DNA from: an uncultured Pelagibacteraceae bacterium
Lineage (GTDB): Bacteria > Pseudomonadota > Alphaproteobacteria > Pelagibacterales > Pelagibacteraceae
Assembly: GCA_902526115.1 (NCBI GenBank)
Contig: CABZJV010000004.1
Coordinates: forward strand, 1-57,359
Direction of reading: 5' to 3'
DNA length: 57,359 nt
Shown piece after piece: positions 8,377 through 16,816 of this stretch. The notes beneath the pieces are model-generated. The model worked only from the letters and a program-made list of their open reading frames with translations, was not told the DNA's origin and did no database searches. A program made the translations under genes and the position numbers. Within the stretch, counting starts at the first letter, position 1; the number at the start of each line of letters is the position of its first letter.

Positions 8377-9797
8377 AGAAATCTTACACTCCAAATATAA
8401 ATAGCTCTAAAGGTAAAGAACTCACAAATTATGTTTCAAAGTTTGTTCATAAAACAAAATTTAAAAATATTCCTTCAAATGTAGTCGAGTTAGCTAAAAA
8501 ACATATTTTAGATGGATTTGGTTTAGCTTTATCAGGCTCAGTTGCTAGAACTGGTGAGTATTTGTTTAAACAGATCAAAAAAAACTCAGCAAATGGAAGA
8601 GCAACTGTAATAGGTTCAAAAATGAAAGTACCTAGTCAGTTTGCAGCATTAGCAAATGGTGTTGGTATCCATTCAGATGATTATGACGATACTCAATTAG
8701 CAGTAGGTTCAGATAGAGTATATGGTTTATTAACTCATCCTACCGCACCATGTCTACCAAGTGCTTTTGCTGAAGGTGAAATAAACAACATTAGTGGTAA
8801 AGATTTTCTTAATGCATACCTTATTGGGGTTGACGTAGAGTGTAAAATTTCTGAAGCAATGTCTCCTAGACACTATCAACACGGTTTTCATTCAACAGCA
8901 ACTTGTGGAACACTTGCATCTGCAGCTGCTGCAGCAAAAATAAGAAAATTTAATGTTGAAAAAATTCAAAAGTCCCTAGGTGTTGCTGCTTCATTGAGCG
9001 CAGGATTAAGAGAAAATTTTGGAACAATGACTAAACCTTTACATGCAGGACGAGCAGCAGAAAGTGGAGTAGTTGCTTGCGATTTGGTAGGTTACGGTTG
9101 GTCAGCAACTGATAAAATATTAGAATCTCCTAGAGGTTTTTTTCAAGCTCACGGAGGTGGATATGATTTAAATTCAATAAAAGGAAAATTAGGCCGACCG
9201 TGGACTTTTAGTAAACCAGGGATATCAATCAAACCTCACCCATGTGGATCTTTAACCCATCCAGGCATGACAAAAATGTTAGAATTAATTAACAAATATG
9301 ACATTAAACCAGAGCAAGTTGTTAAAGTTGATGTTGGAACAAATCATAATATGCAAAATGCATTAATTCATCATAAACCAAAAAATGAATTTCAGGCAAA
9401 ATTTAGCATGGAGTACTCTATGGCTATATTATTAATAGAAAGAAGAGCTTATATTCCAGAATATCAAGACAAAAGAATAAACAAGCAAGATGTTCAGGCA
9501 ATGCTAAGAAGAATTAATTTTTATAAAAATCAAAAAGCTGAAGCAGCTGGTTATGATAAAATGACTACAATTATTGATATTTATTTGAAAAATGGAAAAA
9601 AAATATCTGGAAGAGGTGATTTTGGAAAAGGAAGTCCTGCGATACCAATGACATATAATGAAGTAGCAGATAAATTTATGGGATGTGCTGAATTTGCAAA
9701 ATGGCCTTTAAATAAATCTAAAAAAATAATTAATACAATTAAAAATTTAGATAAGGTTAGAAATATCAAAGTGCTCAGTAAATTATTAAGTAAATAA
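8373..9797 (+). CDS. MmgE/PrpD family protein
   Basis: A 474-residue member of the family holding 2-methylcitrate dehydratase and cis-aconitate decarboxylase. Seen features include LANGVGIHSDDYDDTQ, a variant of the usual HxxDxDD segment, HPTAPCLPSA, YLIGVDVECKI, GFHSTATCGTLASAAAAAK and MTKPLHAGRAAESGV. It starts inside the tctA stop (ATGA), so it is part of the transporter operon and probably acts on the imported polycarboxylate. It is distant from the prpBC pair at the right end of the window, so a role in the methylcitrate cycle is possible but not shown. Confidence 0.85.
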   Translation: MKKSYTPNINSSKGKELTNYVSKFVHKTKFKNIPSNVVELAKKHILDGFGLALSGSVARTGEYLFKQIKKNSANGRATVIGSKMKVPSQFAALANGVGIHSDDYDDTQLAVGSDRVYGLLTHPTAPCLPSAFAEGEINNISGKDFLNAYLIGVDVECKISEAMSPRHYQHGFHSTATCGTLASAAAAAKIRKFNVEKIQKSLGVAASLSAGLRENFGTMTKPLHAGRAAESGVVACDLVGYGWSATDKILESPRGFFQAHGGGYDLNSIKGKLGRPWTFSKPGISIKPHPCGSLTHPGMTKMLELINKYDIKPEQVVKVDVGTNHNMQNALIHHKPKNEFQAKFSMEYSMAILLIERRAYIPEYQDKRINKQDVQAMLRRINFYKNQKAEAAGYDKMTTIIDIYLKNGKKISGRGDFGKGSPAIPMTYNEVADKFMGCAEFAKWPLNKSKKIINTIKNLDKVRNIKVLSKLLSK

Positions 9798-9809
9798 ATT
9801 TTTTTCTGG

Positions 9810-10889
9810 CTAATTGCTTTTATAGAATTTTGATAAAAGCAGTGGTAGAAATATTACAATTAAAAATATTCTTAAAAAATGATGGTAGCTTACAAAGATA
9901 GGATCAATTTTATAGGCTACACTTATAACTACCATTTCATGAATTCCACCAGGAGCAAAACTTAAAAAAGTTGGAATAAAATCAAATCCTACGTAAGTTA
10001 AAATATAAGCAGTTATCATTGCAACTGTTACTAAAATTGCACTTACAATTAATCCGTGAAAAATAAAGTAGAATAATTCCTTTAATTTAAGACCATTTAA
10101 TCTAGTACCTAATGCAGTTCCTAAAAATACAAATGCAATATTAATAAACGTATCTGGAAATCTGGCATCAATTATTTCAAAAGTATAAAATAAACCTGAT
10201 AAACCCATAGCACCTATTAATGCAGGCGAGGGAATATTAAATTTTTTTAGTAAAGTAGCAAAAAGAAAACAAATTATTAGAAGAAATAAAATTTCCAAAA
10301 AGTATTTGTAATCATAAACATTAGAAAAATTATAACCTGTAATTTCTGAAAAGCCTAAATTATTAATAAAAAATATGGGTACAAAACTAACAATAAAAAT
10401 CACTCTTGTTGCTTGTGGGATCAAAACTTTTTTATCTCTCTCATTTTTACCAAATTCTAATAATGCTGCCGATATTGGAACAAATGCTCCTGGAAGAGCA
10501 GCTAACACAGAAATAAATTTACTAAATTTACAAACTTTAAAAAAATAATATCCTGCCATAATAGTGCTTATAATTGTACAAATTATCATGGCTATTGAAG
10601 AAAATAACCATAGATGAATCTTATAAAGTAAGGATACATTTAAAGTTCCACCTAATATTATACCTACTATCAGAAAAACTGGATTTAACAGTTTTGTTGG
10701 AAACTCTATTTTAAGTTTTGTAAAAGCAAAACAAAGATTTAAGCCTAACGAACCTAACAACCAAGGAAGAGGTAGCCCAATTACAGTTCCTAAATATCCT
10801 CCAATTATTCCTATAACTATAGCTTTGTAACTTTCGATAATTGAAACGAAATAATTTTTAATTATTTTGAGATTAATAAAATTAAACAT
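9810..10889 (-). CDS. AbrB family membrane protein
   Basis: A 359-residue, very hydrophobic protein built from two similar halves. Each carries a GxxLGxxxGLPLPWLLG-like or IPSPALIGAMGLSGLFY motif, and the second half has LSFAPGGIHEMVVISVAY, typical of AbrB membrane proteins (once tied to ammonia monooxygenase regulation). Function is not firmly known; relatives frequently neighbour tripartite tricarboxylate transporters and may be carriers. It is here transcribed opposite to and between two such transporters. Confidence 0.8.
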   Translation of the reverse strand: MFNFINLKIIKNYFVSIIESYKAIVIGIIGGYLGTVIGLPLPWLLGSLGLNLCFAFTKLKIEFPTKLLNPVFLIVGIILGGTLNVSLLYKIHLWLFSSIAMIICTIISTIMAGYYFFKVCKFSKFISVLAALPGAFVPISAALLEFGKNERDKKVLIPQATRVIFIVSFVPIFFINNLGFSEITGYNFSNVYDYKYFLEILFLLIICFLFATLLKKFNIPSPALIGAMGLSGLFYTFEIIDARFPDTFINIAFVFLGTALGTRLNGLKLKELFYFIFHGLIVSAILVTVAMITAYILTYVGFDFIPTFLSFAPGGIHEMVVISVAYKIDPIFVSYHHFLRIFLIVIFLPLLLSKFYKSN

Positions 10890-10991
10890 TTATAATTTTA
10901 ATTAGATTAAAAATTGAATTCTTGTTATTTAAAAAAAAAATTTTCTACTATTTACTAACACTTTCTTAAAATGAAATAATTCAATCAAAAG

Positions 10992-11020
10992 TTGTGTTAC
11001 TTAATTATAAGTTGCATAAT
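10992..11020 (+). promoter_or_regulatory. Putative promoter for second tctCBA operon
   Basis: TTGTGT (-35, 3/6) and CATAAT (-10, 5/6) are separated by 17 bases, 47 bases before the ATG of the second tctC. The 178-base spacer that holds it is the largest around the transporter genes and is extremely AT-rich, so some match is expected by chance. Confidence 0.4.
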
Positions 11021-11067
11021 TTATTTCAATGTAATCTAATTTGTTTTTTAAATAAGAGAGGAAAATA

Positions 11068-12048
11068 ATGATAAAAATAAAAAAATTAGTTTCAGTATTA
11101 TTCTCAGCAATCTTATTATTTTCAGCAACTACAACAAGTTCAATTGCGATCGATAAAATTCACTTCGTAATTGGTGGTGGTGCTGGAGGTGGTTGGGATG
11201 GAACTGCTAGAGGTACTGGAGAAGCTTTAACAAAAGCTGGAATGTTAAAAAGCGCATCATTTGAAAATATGTCAGGTGGTGGCGGTGGTAAAGCATTAGC
11301 TTTCATGATTAACAATAAACCTGCAAACACAGTTTTAGTTCAATCAACACCATTAGTTTTAAGATCAATCACTAGACACAAAGGTTACGTGAGTGGAAGT
11401 GGCACTTTATCTTATAAAGATGTTGTGCCGATTGCTGGTGTAATTGGTGACTATGGTGCAATAGCTGTTGCAAAAAACTCACCTTATAAAAACTTTAAAG
11501 ATGTAGTTGATGCATATAAGAAAGATCCAAGCTCAATCAAAATGGCTGGAGGATCAGTAAGAGGAAGCATGGACCATTTAATTGGAGCTTTAGCTTTCCA
11601 AGCTGCTGGTGCTAATCCAAACGATGTAGCTTATATTCCATATGATGCAGGTGGAAAAGCATTAGCTGGACTTTTATCTGGAGAGACTCAAATTATCTCT
11701 ACAGGTTTGGGTGAATTGATGGGTGCAAGAGATCAAGTAACAATCATTGGTATCACTGCTCCTTCAAGAGTTTCTGATGCCCCAGATGCACCAACACTTA
11801 AAGAACAAGGATACGATGTACAATTTGTAAACTGGAGAGGCTTCTTTGGTCCTCCAGGTATGAGTGATGCTGATAAATCAGCTATTGCAAAAATGCTTGG
11901 TGATGTACAAAAAACTCCTGAATGGGAAACTGTTAGAGCAAGAAATGCTTGGGTTAACATTTATAATCCAGAGGGAAAATTTGTTTCTTTTTTAGAAAAA
12001 CAAACAGAAGAAATGACAGCTCTTATGAAAAAACTAGGAGTTATATAA
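11068..12048 (+). CDS. tctC: Tripartite tricarboxylate transporter substrate-binding protein (TctC/Bug family), copy 2
   Basis: A 326-residue periplasmic protein with a signal peptide cleaved near residue 27. Its ligand loop (VIGGGAGGGWDGTARGTGEAL) differs from copy 1, with many glycines and a tryptophan in place of the usual PGG-x-DxxAR. Later, GGSVRGSMDHLIG and YIPYDAGGKALAGLLSGE match the family. The divergence from copy 1 implies a different ligand. A GAGAGGA ribosome site precedes the ATG, in the same arrangement as for copy 1. Confidence 0.9.
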   Translation: MIKIKKLVSVLFSAILLFSATTTSSIAIDKIHFVIGGGAGGGWDGTARGTGEALTKAGMLKSASFENMSGGGGGKALAFMINNKPANTVLVQSTPLVLRSITRHKGYVSGSGTLSYKDVVPIAGVIGDYGAIAVAKNSPYKNFKDVVDAYKKDPSSIKMAGGSVRGSMDHLIGALAFQAAGANPNDVAYIPYDAGGKALAGLLSGETQIISTGLGELMGARDQVTIIGITAPSRVSDAPDAPTLKEQGYDVQFVNWRGFFGPPGMSDADKSAIAKMLGDVQKTPEWETVRARNAWVNIYNPEGKFVSFLEKQTEEMTALMKKLGVI

Positions 12049-12070
12049 TCTTTAGGATTATTTAAAAATT

Positions 12071-12118
12071 AGAGCAGTGAATATAAACACTACAAAAATT
12101 ATATCACTGCTCTTTTTT
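12071..12118 (+). terminator. Terminator-like hairpin overlapping the start of tctB copy 2
   Basis: A 10-bp perfect stem (AGAGCAGTGA at 12071-12080, TCACTGCTCT at 12104-12113) with a 23-base loop is followed by a T-run to 12118. The putative GTG start of tctB at 12077 is inside the left arm. The structure would both attenuate transcription after tctC and hide the tctB start. Confidence 0.7.
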
Positions 12119-12547
12119 ATATTCTCAGCATTTTATTTATACACCGCTTACCAAATTCAAGTTTTTGCATTTGATGAAAATGCACCATTTAATGCTAGAA
12201 CATTTCCAATTTATTTAGGTTATGCTGGTTTATTTTTTTCAGGATTAAAACTTATTTTACCAGATGCGAATACTATTAAAGTCGATCATAAAAATTTAGA
12301 GTATAAAAAAACTGTTATACTTATACTTATTGCTGTTATTTATGGAGCTACAATTTTAAAAGTTGGTTATTTTCTAACAACATCTTTATTTTTATTTGCT
12401 TCTTATTATTTTTTAGGGGAACGAAGATGGATATTAATGTTCTTACTATCTTTCCCTTTTGTGGCAGCTTTCATGTATCTACTTCATGGAGTTCTTAACA
12501 TTTACTTAAGAGATCCATTCTTACAATTAATTGGAGTTATGGGATGA
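12077..12547 (+). CDS. tctB: Tripartite tricarboxylate transporter small membrane subunit (TctB), copy 2
   Basis: A 156-residue protein with four predicted membrane segments; DENAPFNARTFPIYLGYAGL is the TctB periplasmic loop. The reading frame has no ATG near its beginning; an in-frame TAG lies at 12053-12055, so GTG at 12077 is the best start although it lacks a Shine-Dalgarno and is buried in a hairpin. A later non-ATG start cannot be excluded. The stop overlaps the tctA ATG by four bases. Confidence 0.82.
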   Translation: MNINTTKIISLLFFIFSAFYLYTAYQIQVFAFDENAPFNARTFPIYLGYAGLFFSGLKLILPDANTIKVDHKNLEYKKTVILILIAVIYGATILKVGYFLTTSLFLFASYYFLGERRWILMFLLSFPFVAAFMYLLHGVLNIYLRDPFLQLIGVMG

Positions 12548-14043
12548 TTGAAGGAATATTAATTGGATTAACTACAGCTCTTACAATTCAAAATATATTA
12601 ATGGTTATTGTTGGTTGTTTCTTTGGAACAATTATTGGAATGCTACCTGGTCTCGGTCCAATGACAGCAATTGCTTTGATGATACCAATCACTTATGGTT
12701 TTGATCCTGCAACAGGGTTAATTTTAATGGCTGGTGTTTATTATGGGGCAGTATTTGGGGGATCGACTTCTTCAATACTTTTAAATGCACCAGGTGTTCC
12801 AGGAACTGTCGCAACTTCATTTGATGGTTATCCAATGGCTCAACAAGGTAAAGCAGGAAAAGCTTTAGCTATTGCAGCATGGAGTTCTTTTGCCGGCGGG
12901 ACATTATCTGCAATTTATTTATTATTCATGGCACCAAGTTTATCAAAAGTTAGTTTATCTTTTAGATCACCAGATTATTTTGCATTAATGATTTTAGGTT
13001 TAACAGCTATTGCTGCTTTTTCATCTAAAGGCCAGTTTTTAAAAGCAATGATGATGGTAGTACTAGGATTAATGTTAGCTTCTGTTGGTCAAGATAGTTT
13101 GTCAGATATTACAAGATTTACATTCAATAATATGAATTTGACTGATGGGATTAGTTTTGTACTTGTTGTCATGGCAACATTTGCAATGAGTGAAGCCTTA
13201 ACAATTATTTTAAAAAGAAATGATCCAACCAGTGCTGCTAAACAAGTTTCACTAACAGAACTTGGTTCCATTAAAATCAATAAAGAAGAAAGAACAAAGA
13301 TGTATAAAACAATACCGAGATCATCCATAATTGGTTTTTTAATAGGTGTTCTTCCTGGAGCTGGTGCAACAATAGCATCTTTCTTAGCTTACGGAATGGA
13401 AAGAAACCTCGTAAGTGATGAGGAAAAAGAAAAATTTGGTAAAGGAAGTGTAAACGGTTTGTCTGCACCAGAAACTGCAAATAATGCTGCTTGTTCTGGT
13501 TCTTTTGTTCCAATGCTAACTTTAGGAATTCCTGGAAGCGGAACTACAGCTGTAATGTTAGGAGCATTATTAGGTTTTGGTGTCCAACCTGGTCCTAGAC
13601 TTTATATGACGAACCCTGAAATTTTTTGGTCAATAATTATGTCTATGTACATTGGAATGGTAATCCTGCTTATATTAAACTTACCACTTATTCCTTACAT
13701 AGCTAGAATTCTTGCTGTTCCTAAAAATTATTTAATTCCTTTAATTTTATTTTTCTCTGTTACTGGGATTTACGTAATGTCATTTAATAATTTTGATATC
13801 TATTTAATGATTGGGATAGCTGTGGTTGCAACTTATTTAAGGCTATATGATTTTCCCATGCCTCCACTTATCTTAGCTTTTGTGCTTGGTGGATTGATGG
13901 AGGAAAATTTAAGAAGATCTTTGTTATTAAGTAATGGCTCGTGGGAATTTTTATGGGACAGAACTTTAACTGCCTGTATACTTGCAACAACAATTTTAAT
14001 TGTTATTTGGCATATCTATAAAACTTTAAAGAAAAAAATTTAA
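12544..14043 (+). CDS. tctA: Tripartite tricarboxylate transporter large membrane subunit (TctA), copy 2
   Basis: A 499-residue polytopic protein with the TctA motifs GMLPGLGPMTAIALMIPITY, VYYGAVFGGSTSSILLNAPG, GVLPGAGATIASFLAYG and PETANNAACSGSFVPMLTLG. It is similar in plan to the copy at 6898-8376 but clearly diverged, so it is not a recent duplication. It overlaps tctB by four bases and its last four bases overlap the 3' end of the convergent glycosyltransferase gene. Confidence 0.93.
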   Translation: MIEGILIGLTTALTIQNILMVIVGCFFGTIIGMLPGLGPMTAIALMIPITYGFDPATGLILMAGVYYGAVFGGSTSSILLNAPGVPGTVATSFDGYPMAQQGKAGKALAIAAWSSFAGGTLSAIYLLFMAPSLSKVSLSFRSPDYFALMILGLTAIAAFSSKGQFLKAMMMVVLGLMLASVGQDSLSDITRFTFNNMNLTDGISFVLVVMATFAMSEALTIILKRNDPTSAAKQVSLTELGSIKINKEERTKMYKTIPRSSIIGFLIGVLPGAGATIASFLAYGMERNLVSDEEKEKFGKGSVNGLSAPETANNAACSGSFVPMLTLGIPGSGTTAVMLGALLGFGVQPGPRLYMTNPEIFWSIIMSMYIGMVILLILNLPLIPYIARILAVPKNYLIPLILFFSVTGIYVMSFNNFDIYLMIGIAVVATYLRLYDFPMPPLILAFVLGGLMEENLRRSLLLSNGSWEFLWDRTLTACILATTILIVIWHIYKTLKKKI

Positions 14044-15122
14044 TTTAGAATTTTTTTATAATCTTCAATAATTTTTGACCATTGAAACTTACAAACAAAT
14101 TCTTTGGCTTTTTTGCCATAATCTAGGTATCTTTTATTTTCTAACATCGAATTAATAGAAGAATAAATTTCGTCAAGATTATTACCATCACATATTAAGC
14201 CAGTTTTTTCATGATCAATTGCATCTGATGCACCCCCATCTTTTCCACCAAGAGAAGGTATTCCGTATTGGGCAGCTTCAACATAGGCAATTCCAAAACC
14301 CTCAACAGATTTTTTATGAATTATTGACGGCATTACAAAAATATCTGATTTAGCAACTAGAGTATTTTTTAAATCATCACTTATATCTTTAAAAAACATT
14401 ACCTGAGCCTCTAAGTCTAACTCTTTAACTAGTTTTTTTATATTTTCTTCTTCTTCACCATAGCCAACACAAATGTAGACAATACTAGGGTAAATTTGTT
14501 TTAGATTTCTAAGCGACATAATTACTTTTTCATGATTTTTTCTTTTATCAAATCTTGAAACGGTAATTAATCTTGGTGTTTTAACTTTAAGCAAACTCTC
14601 AACTTTTTCTAAAGTTTTTTTATTAATTTTTTTAACCGGATCTATACCTGGATTAATTACAGTAACCTTAGTTTCATTAACTCCATTTTCTATTGCTAAA
14701 TTTTTTGTATATTCAGAATTTGCTATGACTTTTTCAACATTATTTAATACATTTACAATTCTCTTATTTTGGCTTGAAACTTTTGGATGATTAATTTCTT
14801 TACTATGAATTAAACAATATTTTTTTTTTGATGATTTAATAAGTTCTAAACTTTTCCAGTGATCAGCTATTATTCCATCTATTTTATTATCTTTGATGTA
14901 TTCATTTATTAATTGTGCTTTTCTATATTTTCTTAATAGCTTTATTCCTCCAACTCTTTCAATTGAAAATGATGCATTTTCATCAAAATCTTTGTGACCA
15001 TCAATATAATCGGCAAAGACTTTAATCATATAATTTTTGGATAATTCTCGAGATAGACCCCACATTAAACTTTGCATTCCACCAACTTCAGGTGGAAAAG
15101 ATCTAGTAACGATTAAATACAT
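14040..15122 (-). CDS. Glycosyltransferase family 4-like (GT-B)
   Basis: A 360-residue GT-B enzyme. The acceptor lobe opens with TRSFPPEVGGMQSLMWGLSREL. The donor lobe has SRFDKRKNHEKVI, then VGYGEEEENI, PSIIHKKSVEGFGIAYVEAAQYG, which holds the E-x7-E retaining glycosyltransferase motif, and GGASDAI. The sugar donor and acceptor are unknown; involvement in envelope glycoconjugates is likely. The ATG overlaps the stop of the upstream thioredoxin-like gene by one base, so the two are probably co-transcribed. Confidence 0.85.
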   Translation of the reverse strand: MYLIVTRSFPPEVGGMQSLMWGLSRELSKNYMIKVFADYIDGHKDFDENASFSIERVGGIKLLRKYRKAQLINEYIKDNKIDGIIADHWKSLELIKSSKKKYCLIHSKEINHPKVSSQNKRIVNVLNNVEKVIANSEYTKNLAIENGVNETKVTVINPGIDPVKKINKKTLEKVESLLKVKTPRLITVSRFDKRKNHEKVIMSLRNLKQIYPSIVYICVGYGEEEENIKKLVKELDLEAQVMFFKDISDDLKNTLVAKSDIFVMPSIIHKKSVEGFGIAYVEAAQYGIPSLGGKDGGASDAIDHEKTGLICDGNNLDEIYSSINSMLENKRYLDYGKKAKEFVCKFQWSKIIEDYKKILN

Positions 15123-15676
15123 TAATCATGTTTCCATTTAATGCCACAACCAGCACTTGGAATTTGTTCCTTTGGACCTTTACCTGTTTCAGCTATTTGT
15201 TTCATTGCTTGAAATAGATCACTTTCCCCATCTCTAATAGGAATAAGTTTTTTTAATTCTCTCATCCGACCTCGATACTGAAGTTCTAAATTTTTATTGT
15301 ATCCAAAGAAATCTGGCGTACACACAGCATCATATGCTTTTGCAACTTCTTGCGTTTCATCTGTTAAATACGGAAAGCCAAAATAATTTTCTTTTGCAAA
15401 TTTTACCATATTTTCAAAAGAATCCTCTGGATAGTTAACAGAGTCATTTGAACAAATCGCAATTGAATTAATTCCAAATTTTTCTAAGTTTTTGCAGTCC
15501 TCAACAATATCTTTTGTAACTGCTTTAACGTAGGGACAATGATTACAAATGAACATTATTAAAGTTCCATTTTTTCCAGCGATATCCTCTAATTTAAAAA
15601 TTTTATCATCAGTTGATTTTAGCTCAAATGGAATAGCTTTTTTCCCAAAATCACATATTGGAGTTTGTATTGGCAT
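15122..15676 (-). CDS. Thioredoxin-fold (AhpC/TSA-like) protein
   Basis: A 184-residue protein with a thioredoxin fold and a redox pair Cys44-x-x-Cys47 in ICNHCPYV, followed by the cis-proline region VCTPDFFGY. This matches the group of cytoplasmic thioredoxin-family proteins often annotated as AhpC/TSA or redoxin. No signal peptide is present. It is the first gene of a two-gene unit with the glycosyltransferase and is divergent from a gamma carbonic anhydrase gene over only 20 bases. Confidence 0.82.
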   Translation of the reverse strand: MPIQTPICDFGKKAIPFELKSTDDKIFKLEDIAGKNGTLIMFICNHCPYVKAVTKDIVEDCKNLEKFGINSIAICSNDSVNYPEDSFENMVKFAKENYFGFPYLTDETQEVAKAYDAVCTPDFFGYNKNLELQYRGRMRELKKLIPIRDGESDLFQAMKQIAETGKGPKEQIPSAGCGIKWKHD

Positions 15677-15681
15677 AATGC

Positions 15682-15687
15682 TATAAT
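15682..15687 (+). promoter_or_regulatory. Consensus -10 hexamer giving a probably leaderless transcript
   Basis: TATAAT lies 9 bases before the ATG of the carbonic anhydrase gene, in a 20-base divergent spacer. If used, transcription would begin at or within a few bases of the start codon. The -35 would have to lie inside the thioredoxin-like gene and is poor (TTGGAG). Confidence 0.4.
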
Positions 15688-15696
15688 ATATAAATT

Positions 15697-16209
15697 ATGT
15701 TTTATGATTTAAAAGATAAAAAACCAAAAAACTCTGGCGAAAATTGGGTAGCGCCTAATGCCATAATAATTGGAGATGTTACATTAGAAAAAAATACAAG
15801 TATTTGGTTTAATGCAGTTTTAAGAGGTGATGTTGAAAATATTTTAATTGGAGAAGGCTCCAATGTTCAAGATGGAAGTGTTTTACATACTGACCCAGGT
15901 TATCCATTAAAAGTAGGTAAAAACGTAACTATTGGACATATGGTTATGTTGCACGGTTGCACCATAGGAAACAACAGTTTAATTGGTATTGGAGCAGTTA
16001 TTCTTAATAATGCTAAAATTGGAAACAATTGTATTATAGGAGCAAAAGCTCTCATTACAGAAAATAAAGAAATACCAGATAACTCTTTAGTGGTTGGCTC
16101 ACCAGGTAAAATTATTAGACAAGTGTCTGAAGAAGAAAAAAAAGCTGTAGCAGAAAATACCAAGCACTATCAAGATAATTGGAAAAAATACTCTAAATCT
16201 ATTTTTTAA
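15697..16209 (+). CDS. Gamma-carbonic anhydrase family protein
   Basis: A 170-residue left-handed beta-helix protein with hexapeptide repeats through residues ~20-130. The three zinc ligands are visible as His64 (VLHTDPG), His81 and His86 (GHMVMLHGC). This is the YrdA/PaaY/CaiE-like branch that lacks the acidic loop of classic Cam enzymes. Activity may be CO2 hydration or a coenzyme-A-related hydrolysis; the family is mixed. The transcript is likely leaderless. Confidence 0.88.
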   Translation: MFYDLKDKKPKNSGENWVAPNAIIIGDVTLEKNTSIWFNAVLRGDVENILIGEGSNVQDGSVLHTDPGYPLKVGKNVTIGHMVMLHGCTIGNNSLIGIGAVILNNAKIGNNCIIGAKALITENKEIPDNSLVVGSPGKIIRQVSEEEKKAVAENTKHYQDNWKKYSKSIF

Positions 16210-16213
16210 AGCA

Positions 16214-16813
16214 TCAAGGGACCAGCCAGGCGTTTTTTTTTGTATCTAAATCAAACTTTGCTCTTCGGTGTCCTTTTGCTGCGAGATATAGCCATTCAAC
16301 AGATTTGATTTTACATTTAATCACTGTAAAGTTTTTATAACCTTCTTCACTTTGTTCCATAGTGTAATCAAAATCTTCTAATTTAGATATCATACCAGAA
16401 GTTGGATTATCCGATAGAGTTCCTGGAGGACTATCAGTTAAATAACAACGTCTACTTATATGTTGAGTTTTCTTCCAAGACTCTTCTGTTGTAAAATTTT
16501 GATTATTAACTTCACACTCAACTTTCACTCTTAATTGTATCTTTTCCTCTTTGTCGTAGAAAACTAAAGATGCATTCTTATTTTTTTTAAGAAAATCTAC
16601 TTTTGGAGATCTTAAATCAGTGTGAAATTGTAACAGATTATTTTTTCTATCTGATTTTCTTAAAACAACAATTCTACCATCAACTTCATCATGATGAGCA
16701 CAAATAAAAACAGGAATTCTAAATTGTGAACCTCTATTAGTCACAGCATCATCTAGCATAGACCAGTACTTATTTTGAATTTCTTCTAGGTTTTCATAGT
16801 ATGCTGGCTGCAT
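16214..16813 (-). CDS. Pyridoxamine 5'-phosphate oxidase-like FMN-binding protein
   Basis: A 199-residue split-barrel flavoprotein. The segment IVVLRKSDRKNNLLQFHTDLRSPKVDFLKKN is the usual FMN-phosphate-binding strand pair of PNPOx-like proteins, followed by LVFYDKEEKIQLRVKVECE. The tail is WLYLAAKGHRRAKF, resembling the terminal strand of PNP oxidases. It is not a clear PdxH, so general FMN-dependent reductase or oxidase activity is all I assign. It is 3 bases downstream of the dehydrogenase gene and probably co-transcribed. Confidence 0.75.
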   Translation of the reverse strand: MQPAYYENLEEIQNKYWSMLDDAVTNRGSQFRIPVFICAHHDEVDGRIVVLRKSDRKNNLLQFHTDLRSPKVDFLKKNKNASLVFYDKEEKIQLRVKVECEVNNQNFTTEESWKKTQHISRRCYLTDSPPGTLSDNPTSGMISKLEDFDYTMEQSEEGYKNFTVIKCKIKSVEWLYLAAKGHRRAKFDLDTKKNAWLVP

Positions 16814-16816
16814 ACA

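Noticed and set aside
10931..10940. A-run in the AbrB/tctC spacer as a repeat element
   Set aside because: It is a simple homopolymer as expected in very AT-rich spacers; no repeated copies seen.
13277..13513. Open frames antisense to or within tctA and other long genes
   Set aside because: They are shadows of strongly supported genes, with no ribosome sites and unrealistic compositions.
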